NCBI GenBank assembly: GCA_028023455.1
Contig: JAQFVV010006312.1
Span: 3,865,835 to 3,929,834, forward strand
Source of the DNA: Epiperipatus broadwayi
Taxonomy: Eukaryota; Onychophora; Udeonychophora; Euonychophora; Peripatidae
Direction of reading: 5' to 3'
Length of the DNA: 64,000 nucleotides
Positions 11,310 to 24,076 of this stretch are shown in pieces. A program made the translations under genes and the position numbers. The notes below the pieces were generated by a model, which had not been told where the DNA came from, did no database searches, and saw nothing but the letters and a program-made list of their open reading frames with translations. How positions within the stretch are numbered: the first letter of the stretch is position 1; every line of letters begins with the position of its first letter.

Positions 11310-13070
11310 CGCTAATATATCTTTATTTCAAATGTATTTTGTAATGTAGTTGAAAGTATAAAACTACTCTTTCTACTTTCTGTAGAAAAGAATAAAAGTC
11401 TCAAGAATGTAAAACAACATTTTGGTATTGGTAAAAAATTTATATCTTCAATAAAAAAAAAGATGGAATTATCACTAAAAAGAGAGATGACATTATGAAA
11501 TGGGCAGAAGACTTCTATCAAGAATTATATAGTAATAAAGAACAAGTATTTCCTATATCTATTATATCTTCTGAATTGCCCAGAATTTTAAATGAAGAAG
11601 TAAGACATGCAATTAAATTTATAAAGAAAGGGAAGGCTCCAGGTAATGATGGAATTATAATTGATATATTAAAAGAAGCAGGTGAAAAAATAGAATTTTT
11701 TTTTAGCAACATTATATACCAAATGTCTAAATGATAAAGATGCACCAGATGATTGGAAGAATGCAATATTAAAATTAATATTTAAAAAAGGTGATAAAGA
11801 AGATATTAGAAATTACAGACCTATTAACCTTTTATCAGTTTAATACAAAATTTTTACCAAGATAATTACAACTCGTTTACAGTGAACATTGAATTTCTAC
11901 AAACCAAGTGAACAAGCTAGATTTAAAAGTGGTTTTTAGAGCTTATCCAGGTATTGAGAGAAGTTATAAAAAGGGCAAATGAATATGAGTTGCCATTATG
12001 CTTTGGATTTGTTGATTATGAAAAGGCATTTGATTCTATAAATATTTTTTCATTGATTAAAGCATTGAATCATCAAGGTATAGATCCAGGATATTGTCAT
12101 ATTTTAAAAAATGTTTTAAAAATGCAACAGTAAGAATTATATTTAATAATGATACTAAGAAAATCAACATCGAGAAGGGTGTAAGACTCTATATTTCCAA
12201 AACTTTTACATCAGTGCTGCAAAAAGTATTTTGTGGATTAAAATGGGAAGCTAAAGAAGTGAAAATAAATGGAAATTATTTAAGTCATTTAGATTTTGAA
12301 GATGACATAGTTTTTTTTTTTAAATAATGTGTTAGAGTTTCAGGAAATATTGCAGGAGTTATCAGATGAAATTAGGAAAGTAGGACTAAAAATAAATGTT
12401 AAAAAGTCTAAAGTAATGTTCAATGGATTTTCTCAGAATTTGAAAATAAAGATTGATTATGATGAGTTAGAAGAAGTTAACAGCTACAAATACCTTGGTT
12501 ATATTATTAATACAGATGAAAACATAATGGACGAAATTAACCATAGAATTAAACTTGATCGGAGTGCTTTTGGTAAACATAACTTGATACTAAAAGGAAA
12601 TATGCATATGTGTTTAAAAATAAAGATTTTTTAAAAAATATGTTTTACCAGGTTTTACTTATGGATCTGAGACTTGAAAACTTTATAGAAGAGCAATACA
12701 GAGACTTCAAACCACTCACAGAAGTATGGAGAGATGCATGTTAGGAGAAACAAAATATGATCGAAATAGCAATATATGGGTAAAAGAACAAACAGGTCGT
12801 ACTGACCTCATTGAAAAAATTAAAAGACTGAAGTGGAGTTGGTATTGACATATTGCTAGAAGATGAGAAGATAGATGGACAATTGAAATCATAAACTGGA
12901 TTCCAAGAGATTGTAAAAGATCCAGAAAGAGACCACATTTAAGATGGATGGATGAAATAAGAAGGTGTTCAGGGATGGTGTGGAAATAAGAAGCTAAAGA
13001 TCAGAGAAGATGGATTGAACTTGGAGACATTCATTCTGCAGTGGATTGATAATGGTGGATGATGATGATG
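11310..13070 (+). mobile_element. RTE-clade non-LTR retrotransposon, 5'-truncated (RTE-1)
   Basis: Aligns along its length, base for base with gaps, to the reverse complement of the better copy at 33090-36388. It begins within the spacer between endonuclease and RT and lacks the whole endonuclease. The RT fragments run over 11495-11734, 12094-12327 and 12329-12634, with C-terminal remnants to about 13045. The 3' end is a short GATGATGATGATGG tract, like the GATAATGATGATGAT end of the other copy. 5' truncation is the normal result of target-primed reverse transcription. There is also a small internal deletion near 11345-11365. Confidence 0.93.
11377..13045 (+). pseudogene. RTE reverse transcriptase, decayed
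   Basis: Recognisable RT blocks in order: KGKAPGNDGIIIDILKEAG (about 11625-11685), FVDYEKAFDSIN in palm block A (about 12008-12043), the position of the catalytic box at about 12288-12310, which reads LDFEDDIVFF instead of the FADD of the younger copy, and SYKYLGYIINTD (about 12483-12515). The C-terminal domain (GSET, then RRAIQRLQTT) follows at about 12660-12720. The frame is broken repeatedly: the ORF closes at 11734, and stops occur near 11840, 11885, 11938 and 12325. The catalytic DD pair itself remains. Family role: reverse transcription primed at the nicked target. Confidence 0.9.
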
Positions 13071-13604
13071 GTGATAAGTTTATATTTGAAGATAATAGAA
13101 TTAAATATGTTTATAGGTTGTATAAACTAAATATTTAAATAAGAAGAAATTTCAAAATATTTAAAAAGTATTTTATATGTTATGCATATGTTATTTAAAG
13201 TGTTAAAATACTTGATTTTTGTATATTTGCATTTATTATATGATAGAGTCATAAAAAGAAGACAGAATATTTAATGCATAGCTTAAATAGTTATGGTATT
13301 TAAAAGTGTTAAATTGTGTAATATAATAATCATTTTTCTTGTATCAAGTACATTTACAAACCCTGAGATATAGATCAAGTATAACCCCTGTAAAAAGTTG
13401 TATAATTTAAAAAGAGTCTGAGTTTAAATAATAAGAACCTGAGATAAATTTTAAATATAAGAAGAACCTAGTATTTTAGTATTTGTAATTAGATGATATT
13501 TGTCTTTAGAATGACTTGTACTCTGTGGAGGACCCATAAGTTTTAAGGTGGCTGCCTGTGTGATCTTTGTTCCAACCAACACCACAGCATAGTGAATGGT
13601 TCAT

Positions 13605-13669
<65 letters not shown>

Positions 13670-16600
13670 ACTTATGTGTTTAGTTCTTAAATTAAAGCAA
13701 AGTGCATGTCGTAAATTAAAAAATTTAATGTTTAGTGAGTAAATATATAATTACATTTACTCCATAGACTATGGAATAACTCTGGTCTAGTGCTGCAATG
13801 GTCATATTGTATGTCCATTAAAACACGTTTTTTTGTATTAGTATTAGACTGTAATTTCATTCTGAAATTTGTTTTTAAATGGTAGGTATAATTCTGAAAT
13901 AAGAACAGCTCTAAAATGCACGTGCATTTTGAATAATTTGTGGGGAAATTATCATATCATGTTAGTAAAAACAAAAAGTGAATATTTTTTTAATGTTTAA
14001 ACATTTTTTTATGTATGAAAAAAAAATTTTTTTTTCAAATATATATTTTAATACTAAAAATATATTTATTTAGTTTTATAAATACTGTAATTTTTTGAAG
14101 CATTAAAACCAATATGGTTAAAAAGTATACTGATTTTTATCCAGGCATTAGTAAAAGAACAGTCTATATGTTTTTTTTATTTCTCAAATTTATTGTTTTA
14201 GTTTCTTTTTAAAATATTTTGAACGATAATTTTACTAAAAATCATTTACTTTTGGTACCAACTTTATTTAAACTCAAAGTTATGTATATGAAAACTTAAT
14301 TATACATTTTAAACCATGTTTAGTTATATTTAATTCTCTACGAAAATGTTAATATCTCAAAATTTGAGTACTTTGTAAGTAAACCCAGTAGTTACACTGA
14401 TGTAAATTTGTTCAGATATATAAGATTTATAGCTTTGGAACATTGGAAAGTATAGTAGCCATAAAAAATGGTTTAGTTAAATATGCTTAATTAGAATTTA
14501 TCTAATATCTTGTAAAGATTATTTATTAACAACTAAGAACAAATATTGCTTTTTGTGTAATTTTTTAAAATTTAGTGCATGTTGAATAAATGTTGATGCT
14601 ACATAAATATAACTTAAAATAAACTAGGTAATCTGTTATACTACTTGGGATTTGTCTACAATCGAATTTCCTGCTTTTATTAGGTATACTAGCATCGCAT
14701 GTTCAATAAATTAATATATTAATCAGTCATTTGTAATAATAATATTCAAGTTGATATTTTATACATTTAAAGATGTATTGCACACATTATAATTTTAAAC
14801 TGTGTTGAAATCATCATGTAATATATAGTTTCTTTTCAAATCTTACACAAATTACGAATCATTGCAAATGCAGCTTTATATATTAATAATAGTAGGCGCA
14901 TTGAAATAAATTTTAATAAACTCAAAGTGCTCTCTAATAAAAATTTTAAAGTTTAATATATGTTATGAGATGGGATCCATTATAAAGTAAAGGAGCAAAT
15001 AAATTAAAACGGGAAAATCTCTTTCATTACAAATTTTGGTAACAACTCATTTTATATCATGTATGCTAGAATTTTAGTTGCTTGACCATCACATTAACAT
15101 AACATTCAGAAGTTAGTGTATAAATATGTACAGATAATCATTAAATGTTATCTTCAACTTCTATATGATCAAAATAATGTCAGATTTCATTCATTTAAAA
15201 TGTGAAATACATATAGAAAAGCAAGTTGTGTCAAAAAATTTCACACAATAATAAACTACTATCAGTGATAACTATAATGTTCCACAATTAGCTTGATAGT
15301 TGTATAGTATTTATTTTTTCGGGTACTTTTTTGATAGTATCAATATACTTCACTTTACTTACTAACCATCTTATTTAACTATCTATCTATCTACTTACTC
15401 ATATATGTATAAAACAGCTGTTAATATTAAGATGGCAAAATAATTTGTGGTATTTAAAACGAAGTTAAGTAATAAAAAACTACCACTGCTGAAGATCAAA
15501 GGCTAAGGCTTGACCTTAATGTCATTTTTACAGCACGTAGGCAGGAAATTTTATAAACACATACGCACACATATATATCATAAAAATATATTTTAAAGGC
15601 TTTTAGTTTTATTTTGCTTATTTGAACATAATAATTATAAAATATTTTCACATAAATATTTATCGAATTTTGTATTTAGAAAGAGCATATGTAAGAAAAT
15701 TATTTTATTTTAAATGTAGGTATTTTCATCTGAGTTAACTCTTATGTTGCATTTTCTAAAATGGTCTAGAATTGAATATTTTTTTTAGAAGAATCAATGC
15801 TGAGTAACTGCCAATAACTGTTTCACATGCTTTTATTTCAAAAGCAATGGATAATGTAGTGAAAATAATTTTCTACAAATAAACTTTAATGCAATGATAA
15901 TCTACAAAATCCACTTCTTTCTTCCATTGATTTGTCCAGGTCAATAGCCTTTAAACCAGATAATGTAAGTTAAATAAATGCGTATAAATTAATACGAGAT
16001 TGTTAAAGTAAATGCATTTTTTATGCGTCTGAAGAACATTTGTTCATATATATATATTTAACTATAATAAAATAATTTTTAAAAAAAGACAAACATTGTA
16101 TTAAATGTAAAATTGTAAATAGGTAAATTATTAAAAAGATGTCTTCTTTTTTTATTTAATCTTTCATTAATTAAATTTAATTTTTTTAAAAGAGAAAAAA
16201 TTCTCATCTAGTTTATATTTGAAAATAGCTAATGCTGAAATTGGCTGGAAGGTTTGGAATTGGTAACAGGTGCACAAAGAACCATCGATCTCTAAAATTC
16301 TGAACTCATCCAACGCCTTATTTATTTGGTATGAATATAAGGTCGCGACATCTCATAGACAAAGGCTCTTTAATAGATAACAAGCTGAAAGTCATGGTAA
16401 GATAAAGAAACTAAACTGCGATACGCCAATAACGGATGTTTTGAGTTACAGGCTTATATAATAAAGATTTTTAAAGCGCCAATTGAATGAAAAAGAATAA
16501 TACTAACTACATGGAAAGGAGACGATAGTTCATGTGATCAAATCACGTGATTTTCTTTTTTTTATCATTATGATGCCGATATATATATATATGTATTCCC

Positions 16601-17654
16601 TTCTCTTCATAATTATATTTAAGAAATAGTGATAATAATACAAAAATCGTATTAATTTACAAACTTATATATATATATAATAATTCAAACATTAATATTA
16701 ATAACAGTATTCTAACAAATAATAAAATAATGTAAAAATGTATTCAACTGCAAATATTCGGTTAAATTATTAATTTGCAAATAGATTCTCTTAATGCAAA
16801 AACTACAAATACGCAGAATAAAATGTTACTATTATATTAAAATATTATGATTTTTAAAATCACTGCAAAAATGTCAAAAAAGTGTAAAGATTTAAGATAT
16901 ATATATATGCTATATGTGTGTGCATATTTTTCATATTAAAAATGTGACATGACAAATGCATTTTGTATAAATTAGTGGGAATTTTTTATATTTATAAAAT
17001 ATTGTTTGTTGCATATATAAGCTAAAACGATGTTATTTTTTTTTATTAGACTATTTTATTAATTTTAAAAATTAAGTCTGTTATAGATTTCTTAAGTTTT
17101 TAATTTTTTAACCTATTTAATAATGTATGTGAGAAAGTGTAATTAATATTGGGTGAGGAACAATTATACCTACCGAATTTTCATTTATTCAAAGCAATCT
17201 CTTTCATTTTCCTTATTAGTATATATATACCGATAGCTAAAGTTTATAATTGATTTAAAAAAATATTAAACAAAATGAGTAGGATAGCATTGTAATAACC
17301 AATTTATACTTTAATGTCATTATAGTCGATATTTGATAATCACCTTAATTGATATGAATTGACTAACTCAACAACATATATTACAAAAAGCACAATGAAA
17401 TTACTAGCATTCACTTCTAAGTTTAGGACCCATAAAATATTAGGATATATTTCTCAGATGCCTAAAAATTTAAATGAGTCTACATATATTTATTTTTTAA
17501 AAAGGATAGAAGCTTATATAATCTAAGTGGGAATACTCATTCTTTTTTTTATATTTACAATTATGACAAACAAAAATTTATCATATTTCTCAAACTCTGC
17601 TAGATAAACATTATTTTCCAAGACCTATCTAAAAACATAGGATGCCTAGATTTC
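13071..17654. other. unassigned AT-rich intergenic DNA with one (TA)n tract
   Basis: No gene supported. It holds a (TA)n tract at 13607-13666, preceded by a more complex block at 13510-13605 (contains CTGTGGAGGACCCATAAG). Another complex block is at 16220-16560 (see findings). The remainder is low-complexity AT-rich sequence with stops in every frame. Confidence 0.6.
13607..13666. repeat. (AT)n microsatellite
   Basis: Pure AT dinucleotide tract of 60 bases. Confidence 0.97.
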
Positions 17655-18009
17655 ATTCCATAATGAATTTTTAATTAGATATTATAACTGCAAATCATTT
17701 ATGAGCGAAATATTGCAGAGATAAAATAAAATATAAACTGACTTGAATAGTTGTAAAAAAATTGCAAAAGCAGTAATTAATTTAAAAAGTGGACATATCC
17801 TTTACTGTAAAAGTACAAATATTAAAAACATAAGTAAAGTGAGATGCATTGTAAATAAAAGTTAGAAAAATTAACTTGTAAAATGATGATATATTGAGCA
17901 GAAAGATCTATTACTTTTCAACTTGAAGATATCAAAGGCAGATAATTTTAGTTTATGCGTAAATAAGTTGAACATTTTTATACAGATATATAAAGTCCTT
18001 GATCAGATA

Positions 18010-18110
18010 AAAAAAAAACATTTTAAAATTATTATCAGAAATTTTAATTTCAGAGTCGGAAATAAACTGAAAGATGAATATGATGAAGATTAATTTACAT
18101 GAGAAGACAA
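18010..18110 (+). pseudogene. RTE endonuclease remnant
   Basis: Within the ancient relic, this stretch translates as a degraded version of the APE-type endonuclease block that reads MGDFNARIGKQ in the young copy; here it is RNFNFRVGNKLKDE. The catalytic aspartate of GDFN has become N. It shows that the relic retained the endonuclease half and was not 5'-truncated before RT. Confidence 0.75.
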
Positions 18111-18630
18111 AAATTGTACTAATAAAAATTATATACTGGAGATCTTTATTTAAAAAAAAAGTAGGTAAGAGGTTTATTTTTATTTAGAAAAACAAAATCA
18201 AAATAGCAATAACATGAAATCATCAAAATGAAAGTACAATAAGGATGAATACAATTTGATAACAGAAAATACTGTAATATTTTAAATCATCTCAGTATAA
18301 TAAGTAATAATTGTAAGTAACAAAGCCAGTATTAATGATAACGTATGTCAAATTTCTGTAAAGGATGCAATGGATTTAAAAATAGAAGTCGCAAATTGTC
18401 TTAAAATATTAATAAACATTGAAAATTATGCAGACATGATAGACATTAATAAATTCAACAAGAAGATATTTAAGAAGTGTTATAAAATAACCAATATATA
18501 AAAGCAATGTAGCAGTAACTAAGACAAAATAATGTATAAAAAAAGAGAATATATATATAAAGAATGTCTGGAATTCTGGAAAATGTTAAAAAAAGACAAA
18601 TTAATAATATAATAAAAATGTAATTATTCA

Positions 18631-19620
18631 ATGACAAGGAAAAACAAATATGTGACTAAAACTCTCAAAAGTATAAACAACTCGATTATGGAAGAAGTAA
18701 TTGTTTCAACAATAAATACAAAAGATGGAACTAATACTATGAAGAAAGCTGTCATCATGAAATTATTGGAAAAACATTCTATAAAGAACTATTTATTCAT
18801 AAAGAACAAAAAAAAAAAAAAACAGTCTCAAAGAATTAAAAAACAAATATATATTGTTAGGAAAAATATTTAAAATTTTAAATATTTTAAATAAAAATGT
18901 GAGGCATGTATTGTATAAAGAGTAAAAAAGCTAAAGAGATTTTGATAAATTATTATAGATACTTTAAAAGGAACAAGTAAAGAAATAGAAAAAGGATAAA
19001 GAAATCAGATGATAGTAAAAATGCATTAATAGTAAAGATATTTAAGGAAGCTAATACATGATATTATTAGAAATTTTAAATCACTTAATCTTTTATCAAG
19101 ATCTTTTCTAAGATTAATAAAATTTATCTAGAGGAACGTTGGACTCAGATTATTATAAAAAGATTTAAGTTTAAAAATGGCTGTTTGCCATTTGAATTAA
19201 CTTTATGGATTATGGAAGACTTTTGAATTTGTAAGCATTTGTGTAGGGATTGAAGCATTAGAGCATAAAAACAAACATTTTGACATATTGTCAAATATCA
19301 AAAAATAGTCATCAAATGTTCCTTAGATTAATGATAAGACTAAGATGTCAATAAGAAAATTAGCATTTAAAGACAATTTTATCTTCTTAAAATTTTTTGC
19401 AACAATTGAACAGAAATTATTTTGGAAATGAAGAAATAAAGAAGCTAAAAATAAATGGAGATTACTTAGATCATCTAAATTTGCAATTGATGTGAGTGTT
19501 TTGTTTTTAGCTGATATCAAAAAGCTCCAGGAAAAGAAAAATATATCAAATAAATGCAAAAAATCACAACTAAAAATAAATGCTAAAAAAAAAAAAAAGG
19601 AAAGAATGTTCGATGACCTC
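18631..19620 (+). pseudogene. RTE reverse transcriptase remnant (ancient copy)
   Basis: An 80-codon open stretch at 18631-18873 is the eroded spacer (TINTKDGTNTMKK corresponds to the RKKDGIITKKMDD region of the young copy). The RT itself is then only recognisable at nucleotide level: 18885-18985 matches the KGKAPGNDG block, 19055-19105 the NYRPISLLS block, 19195-19260 the FVDYEKAFD block, and 19440-19520 the block around the catalytic box, where the DD codons are no longer readable. It is non-functional; the poly-A run at 19587-19600 lies within the block after the catalytic box. Confidence 0.8.
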
Positions 19621-20205
19621 TCAAAAAATAAATAAACATTAATGTTAGGGAATTAAATAGTAATTAATTTACTACTATAAATATTTTGACAGATTCATTA
19701 ATTTGTATTAAAACTTAATAATTAAAGATAATTATATAATTAAATTTGAATGGGATTCTTTTGATTTAAAATAATTTAATATTTAAAGAAAATATTTCTT
19801 TGTCCTATTTGGACATTTAATAAAAGAACAAATATAAGAATTCAGGTATCAAATTAAATATGAAGAGATATATACTTTTGGGATTAAGATGAACTAAAAA
19901 CAACATACAAAAGTATTTTTAAAAAATATTACTAACATTATTGAAGAGGGCAATTAAAATGAATCTTGAATGGACTTTTTTTTTTTACAAAAGATATAAT
20001 AATATATGAAAATTAAAATCTTATACAGGATTACAAAAAATTATAACAAATCTAAAAAACCAACCTGTCAAATAGATGGATAAAATAAAAAATGTTTATG
20101 ATGTGGAGAAGTTGTAGCTCAGAGAAGTAGAATTAAACTTGTATAAACTTTTATGATGTACAAAAATAATATACTTGAATATATATTGTGACTGATTGAG
20201 TTACA

Positions 20206-20238
20206 TGACACACACACACACATATATATATATATAAT
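20206..20238. repeat. (CA)n(TA)n microsatellite
   Basis: CA tract of about 16 bases continuing into TA tract. It directly precedes family C copy 1, just as a (TA)n tract precedes copy 2. Confidence 0.95.
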
Positions 20239-21299
20239 AAAGTAAAGAAAAAGTAGAAATAAACAGTCATAAATTTTTGTAGATATTTTTTTTACATTTC
20301 CTGGAATAAAAATAATAAATAAAGAGTTAAATAACTCTAAATTTAAAACAATATTTTATTATAAATTAAAACATTAAAAAAACATCTGAATAAATATTAA
20401 TATTGTATTATTTTAATTCTCATTCTGAATTTAAAAACAGCCACATCTACTGATAATTGTAAAAATATCTATCTTTGAAAATCTTTTAATGCTTGTTTAC
20501 ATTATCTATGTAAAAATTTCTATTAGCCATTTTGAAATCTTTTTAATTAGTTAAACTAATAAAATTTCCAAAATTTAACTTTTAATTAAAAGTGCTTCTG
20601 GAGGGATAAAATTGTTTCAATCAAGACACATTGAAAAACAGTTACTATGTTTTTATCACTTCAAGAGTAAAAAGGATTAGACAATTTGACATCTGTCTGA
20701 AATATGTTTTATCACCCCCAATCCAAGTCTATGAAAGGGTTGGATAAAAATATTTTGATGTGGTTAATATCTTTTGAGAAGCAAGTGACCAAGTTGGCCA
20801 GCTGCAAAGTCTTGATAGTAATATTTTGAGAAGCAACTGGCTCATAGCTAGCTACAAAGTTAGCTAAAATATTTTATGAAGTAGTTAGCTGCAGTAGTTG
20901 GTAGCTGTAGCAAAAAACCCAGATGCAACAGTCTGGTTTAAATTTTGAAAAGCAGTTGGATAGAAGTTTTGCTGTAGTTTGCAGTACTGCTGAAATTTGT
21001 TTTTCAGAGTTAGAGAATGAACATGAAATAATTGAAGGCAGATAGGATAGTAGATCCAGGAGCTGCTACTATTTTCCTTCACAGGAGTTTTGATTTACAT
21101 GAAGCTGGGTCAGATCTGAATCATCAAGCTAAACAAATGAAGACAAAATAGCTTGCTGATCTGAAGCTTATCAAATTTTAGTCTAAGTGGAACCAACTGC
21201 AGAATAACAATTACTTGAACAGGTCTCCATCAAGAGAAACCATCAGTTGCTGGGGAATTAATTATACACATGCTGATGTATCTAATGGCAGACAAGCAC

Positions 21300-21301
<2 letters not shown>
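20239..21301 (+). repeat. dispersed non-coding repeat family C, copy 1
   Basis: Colinear with 62519-63460 over almost its whole length. Shared blocks include AGTAGAAATAAA (20253), AAATTTTTGTAGA (20272), TAATTAAAAGTGCTT (20583), AAGAGTAAAAAGGATTAGACA (20662), TTTTGAGAAGCA (20771 and 20827) and GGCCAGCTGCAAAGT (20797). The last third is more diverged but still alignable (GGGTCA...GCTTATCAA...). No long ORF in either copy, so it is non-autonomous or a relic. Class unknown. It ends against a (TA)n tract. Confidence 0.85.

Positions 21302-21364
<63 letters not shown>
21302..21364. repeat. (TA)n microsatellite
   Basis: Pure TA tract of about 63 bases following family C copy 1. Confidence 0.97.
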
Positions 21365-21365
<1 letters not shown>

Positions 21366-21490
21366 CTGATGAGTTAGTTTAAAATCATTAAAATGACTTT
21401 TAAAATTATAACTTAATAACTTAAAGTAAAACTAATCAATAATTTACTTAAGTTAAACATCTAAAAGAAAGAATCAGTATACAGATAGGT

Positions 21491-21491
21491 G

Positions 21492-21580
<89 letters not shown>
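21491..21580. repeat. (TA)n microsatellite
   Basis: TA tract of about 90 bases; accounts for a Tyr-Ile repeat ORF on the minus strand, which is not a gene. Confidence 0.97.
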
Positions 21581-21582
<2 letters not shown>

Positions 21583-22070
21583 AAGAAATTATTTTAATTT
21601 TCCTTAAAAGACATTTTTTTAAAGCTATACATTTAAAATAAAAAAACAACAACTTATAATTAAAAGTCACTCTGTGTTCATGCAACATATATATAGAGAA
21701 TTATTTTAAAATTTATATTTTAAAAGAAAAAAAAATTACAGAAAATCTTTTAGACTATAAAAAAAAACAGTTACTGGTTCACAACTGACTTTTTTTTAAA
21801 GAAAATAACAAAACTATAATCATCAAAGAATAAAACATGTTATTAAAATAACAATGAATTTTATATACTTTCAATATTGAATCAATTATGAAAATATATT
21901 ATTATTGTAACAAATTAAAATATTTGATATATATATCAGGAGGTGTCTACAATTCAACATGCATACCCACATATATAAATTGCTAATCATTTATAGTATT
22001 TTTATATAACTAAAAAGTTTAATCATGTATTTATTATGTTATAATGATTGAAATATAGTCATCAAATATA
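21581..22070. other. unassigned AT-rich intergenic DNA
   Basis: No gene or repeat recognised between the (TA)n tract and the tandem family-A-related units. Confidence 0.6.
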
Positions 22071-22511
22071 GATATAATAAACACCTCCATACATCCCCAT
22101 TCATTTTAATTCATATAAATAAAGATATAATAAAAGACAAATGACCCCTAAGATGCATTTCGTGCTGAACCAGCATTTATCAATTGGCCCAGGTCACTAT
22201 CTCTCATTTATATCTTTATTATATGCAAAGTATTTATTTAGAGTAAATTGTTGCATTTTCATTTATCATTGTCAAACTGTCTCACTCTCAACTTTGATGC
22301 CATCCATTTCAGATAAATACACTAATGATGATTACTAATCATTTTTGGAACTAGAGATTATCTCTAGCACAGATATAAGCTTTAAACCTCAGTTAAAGAT
22401 TAATATATCTGATTTTTTAAATTTACACACATAAGAGTTATTCAATTTTCTCTGTCCCATATATAATATCTTTATAGATATAATAAACATCTCCATACTT
22501 CCCCATTCTTT
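22071..22511 (+). repeat. family-A-related unit 1 and the start of unit 2 (tandem pair)
   Basis: A unit of about 406 bp starts at 22071 with GATATAATAAACACCTCC. The same 32-base start recurs at 22477-22508 with two mismatches, opening a second unit. Unit 1 contains the family A core (TTTCGTGCTGAACCAGCA followed by TTATCAATTGGCCCAGGTCA at about 22157-22200). Unit 2 is interrupted at 22511 by the L1/Tx1-like element and resumes at 27128. The rest of unit 1 (22205-22470) is diverged from other family A copies. Confidence 0.8.
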
Positions 22512-22749
22512 ACTCTTCAAAAAAATATATTTTATTCAATTATAGAGCAAGGTACATAATTGGGTATACAGGTAATAGTTAGAGCTGCTGTTAACAAGCA
22601 TTGTCTGCAATGGGTTTATAGGAATACAGTTCAAATAGGATGGTTAGGAGGTAGGTCATACCATCCCTGTCATCACAGCAATATGGGGAGAATCTGTCCT
22701 GACAAAGTCAGAGGCATCGTCCATAGAATGAAACGGAATGTCTTGAAAC

Positions 22750-23985
22750 TTAAATTTTTAGTTGATCCCAGGTCTGAATCACCAACTGTTCTGGGCAAGT
22801 CCTCTTGTCAATCTCCCTAGCCTTCCATATGAAATTTATAAAGAGGTCCTCAGGACTATGGTCAATCCCACTTTCAAACAATAGTTTGCAATGTATAGGC
22901 CAAATCCCGAAGTTGACAAATGAAGCCAGCCGAATTCTGGAAAAAAGCCCCTTTTCAAAGGCCAGAGAAATCATTACATAAGTCAGGTCAGGTGTAGACA
23001 TTTTCCTCAGAATCATGTCTCAGAGATGAGACCATGAATCACAATGGAACAGAATGTGGTCCATGGTCTCTTTCTGCTTCCCACACATTGGACATAAGGT
23101 ATCGATGTTATAGCTTCTATGATGGAATAAAAAGGACCCTGTGGGAAGGGCCTTAAGGTTGACCTTGAGCGGGAAGTCTACATACTTGGGCTCAAGTCTG
23201 AGGAATTGTTTCCATTGGCAAGTCTGGAGATAGAAATTGAGAGCAAGATGGGGGTACATGTTTTCTCCTTCAACATTAGTCAGTATGTGTCCCAGTAAGT
23301 AAGTTTTGACTGAAATGGGAGCTGGAGGTCTTGATCCATGATAGGACATCCATCACCTGCTGTTGGATCCAAAGTCTTCTCAATCTGGGTGGGGGTCTAT
23401 TGGTAGGTTCGACTCTTTCTATGGGAACTGAGCACTCAATGTCAGAATGAGAATTCACTAGCCTAACTAGAATATTGTATGTCCTTTGAATTTGGAAGAC
23501 TTTAATGGCATGTAAGGCCAGTCCATTCAGGGGTTTAGGCTTCTGTAAAATGTTTAAGCTGATGACTGGGGCCCCCTTCCCCCAGAATAGTTTCCTACAA
23601 AGCGTCTTGATCCTTTTAATGAAGTTGCTGGTGGGTGAAAAGCCAGACAGGTAGTATGTGATTTTGGGAAGTACTACCGAATTCAGCAGGGCGACCTTGC
23701 CCAAAAGGGAAAGGTAAATTTTTGATAGTGAGTTAATTGTTTTCTCGATCTTGGTAATAGCCTCCTCTCCATGTCTCCTCATGACTGAGGGGGGGAAGCG
23801 AGATGGAATCCTAGGAAGTTCTGGGGGGTTGCTTTGTATCTGCCTTGGATTTGCTTCCCCATCAGGATGGACCACATTTCTGATTTGCGTTCGTTGACCT
23901 AAGACCAAATACACAAGCAAACTGGTCTAGGAGCTCTTCAAGTCTTGCAAGCTCCCTGCCAGAGGAGAGAAACATCACCCCATTG
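22750..23985 (-). pseudogene. Tx1-B ORF2: thumb and C-terminal domain with CCHC knuckle
   Basis: Continues from the catalytic box. 23920-23276 holds the thumb and connection (SLSKIYLSLLGKVALLNSVV, then LFWGKGAPVISLNILQKPK with a GGLAL-like follow-on, here NGLALHAIKVF). This pattern is characteristic of L1/Tx1 ORF2 proteins. 23349-23020 holds the zinc knuckle CPMCGKQKETMDHILFHC. The stop at 23020 and the final segment 23016-22750 (ending in WDQLKI) indicate one more break. The 3' untranslated region runs from 22750 to 22512 and has no evident poly-A tail. Confidence 0.88.
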
Positions 23986-24076
23986 TCCATATAGGTAATG
24001 TGGTATATGCACTCTCCAAGCACAGGAATGACTATCCCTGAGAGAGCAGCATCGATGCTTAGAAGCAGGGGGTTCA

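Larger units (their letters stand above)
17655..20155 (+). mobile_element. ancient, near full-length RTE relic (RTE-0)
   Basis: No ORF reveals it, but the DNA aligns in colinear order with the coding strand of the 33-36 kb RTE. Landmarks: ATTATAACTGCAAATCA near 17680 (start of the endonuclease ORF); AAAAAGTGGACATATCC near 17785; GCAGATAATTTTAGTTTATGC near 17940; an endonuclease block near 18040 that still translates as FNFRVGNKLKDE; the inter-domain spacer near 18500-18600; RT start near 18885; TTAGAAATTTTAAATCACTTAATC near 19065; TTTATGGATTATGG near 19200; AAATAAATGGAGATTACTTAGATCATC near 19450 (catalytic-box region); GATGTGGAGAAG near 20100 (C-terminus). Many substitutions and indels make it far older than the other two copies. 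Confidence 0.85.

Noticed and set aside
21461-21688. Tyr-Ile repeat ORFs here and at 32858, 33035, 50058, 61553, 62363 and 62415
   Set aside because: All are (TA)n tracts read as TAT ATA codons.
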